Origin: Solirubrobacteraceae bacterium
GTDB taxonomy: Bacteria > Actinomycetota > Thermoleophilia > Solirubrobacterales > Solirubrobacteraceae
Length of the DNA stretch: 5,917 bases
NCBI GenBank assembly: GCA_025928415.1
Contig: JAICJK010000180.1
Span: forward strand, 1-5,917
Reading direction: 5' to 3'
In this document: piece by piece, positions 5,693 to 5,917 of the stretch
Numbering within the stretch: position 1 is the first letter of the stretch
How the letters are laid out: each line of letters opens with the position of its first letter
Notes under the pieces: model-generated
The model's database searches: none
What the model was told of the DNA's origin: nothing
Seen by the model: the letters and a program-made list of their open reading frames with translations, nothing else
Made by a program: the position numbers and the translations under genes

Positions 5693-5917
5693 TCGCCTTC
5701 GGTTGTGCCATCTCAGAGCCGGAGGCCTACCGGCGCTACGCCGAGCCGGGCATCCGGCGCGCCGCCGAGAAGGACTCGCCCGTCTACGCGTTCTCCGCGG
5801 TCGGGACGATCTTCCGCAGCTACAACCTCCTGCTCGACACGGCCGCCGGCCTGAACGACCTCGAGGCCTTCGTGCTCGTGCATCCGCACGCCGAGATCAC
5901 CGACCCGGACTTCTGCG
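5689..5917 (+). CDS. StrF-like glycosyltransferase, copy 2 (3' end cut by window edge)
   Basis: Only the first 76 residues are visible, all within the N-terminal half of the GT-A catalytic domain. It is a paralog of the gene just upstream. Aligned by eye without gaps, 44 of 76 residues are identical (about 58%), including MIAFG, AEPG-RRA, DLEA, VLVH and DPDFC. Copy 1 has VHQDAEI at the DxD-like site, while this copy has VHPHAEI, so the first Asp is His and the Glu is kept. That could change metal use or donor, or could be tolerated. It is probably in one transcript with copy 1, since the spacer is only 69 bp and shows no terminator. It likely acts on the same surface glycan, perhaps adding a different sugar. 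The C-terminal part and any coiled coil are off the window. Confidence 0.85.
   Translation, partial: MIAFGCAISEPEAYRRYAEPGIRRAAEKDSPVYAFSAVGTIFRSYNLLLDTAAGLNDLEAFVLVHPHAEITDPDFC

Overview
The window is very G+C-rich chromosomal DNA. Codon third positions are almost all G or C, and long spurious open frames lie opposite and beside the real genes. The base composition, the polyprenyl-phosphate-sugar style membrane glycosyltransferase, the Wzt-type exporter subunit and two apparently leaderless starts fit a high-GC actinobacterium. A Thermoleophilia/Solirubrobacterales-like lineage is only a guess. No rRNA, tRNA, CRISPR array, insertion sequence or phage gene is visible.

Layout. (1) Positions 1231 to the left edge, minus strand: the ATPase of a Wzt/TagH-type polysaccharide ABC exporter. 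It has a complete nucleotide-binding domain and most of a C-terminal glycan-recognition-like domain, and is cut by the window edge. (2) 1232-1380: a divergent intergenic region with an AT-rich core that reads as a -10 element in both directions. (3) 1381-3015, plus strand: a 544-residue multi-pass GT-C (GT39/ArnT-like) glycosyltransferase. (4) 3040-3738 and 3719-4504, minus strand: a two-gene operon transcribed right to left, with a GT2 dolichol-phosphate-mannose-synthase-like enzyme first and a class I SAM methyltransferase second. The two overlap by 20 bp. (5) 4505-4656: a second divergent intergenic region. (6) 4657-5619 and 5689 to the right edge, plus strand: tandem paralogous StrF-like (GT-A fold) glycosyltransferases, the second cut by the window edge.

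Together this is part of a cell-surface polysaccharide assembly and export locus. A GT2 enzyme may charge polyprenyl phosphate with a sugar. A membrane GT-C enzyme would use such a lipid-linked donor outside the cytoplasmic membrane. StrF-like transferases would build glycan in the cytoplasm, a methyltransferase may modify sugars or cap chains, and the Wzt-type ATPase would power export. Which glycan is made cannot be told from this window.

The most interesting signals are four. The tandem StrF-like pair shows a change at the DxD-like metal site in copy 2. Short open frames precede both copies and end in an ATGA overlap with the gene start. The 1361-1370 core is a possible bidirectional promoter giving a leaderless transcript. 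A methyltransferase sits beside an exporter that carries a glycan-binding-type C-terminal domain. I did not find a convincing wholly new system.
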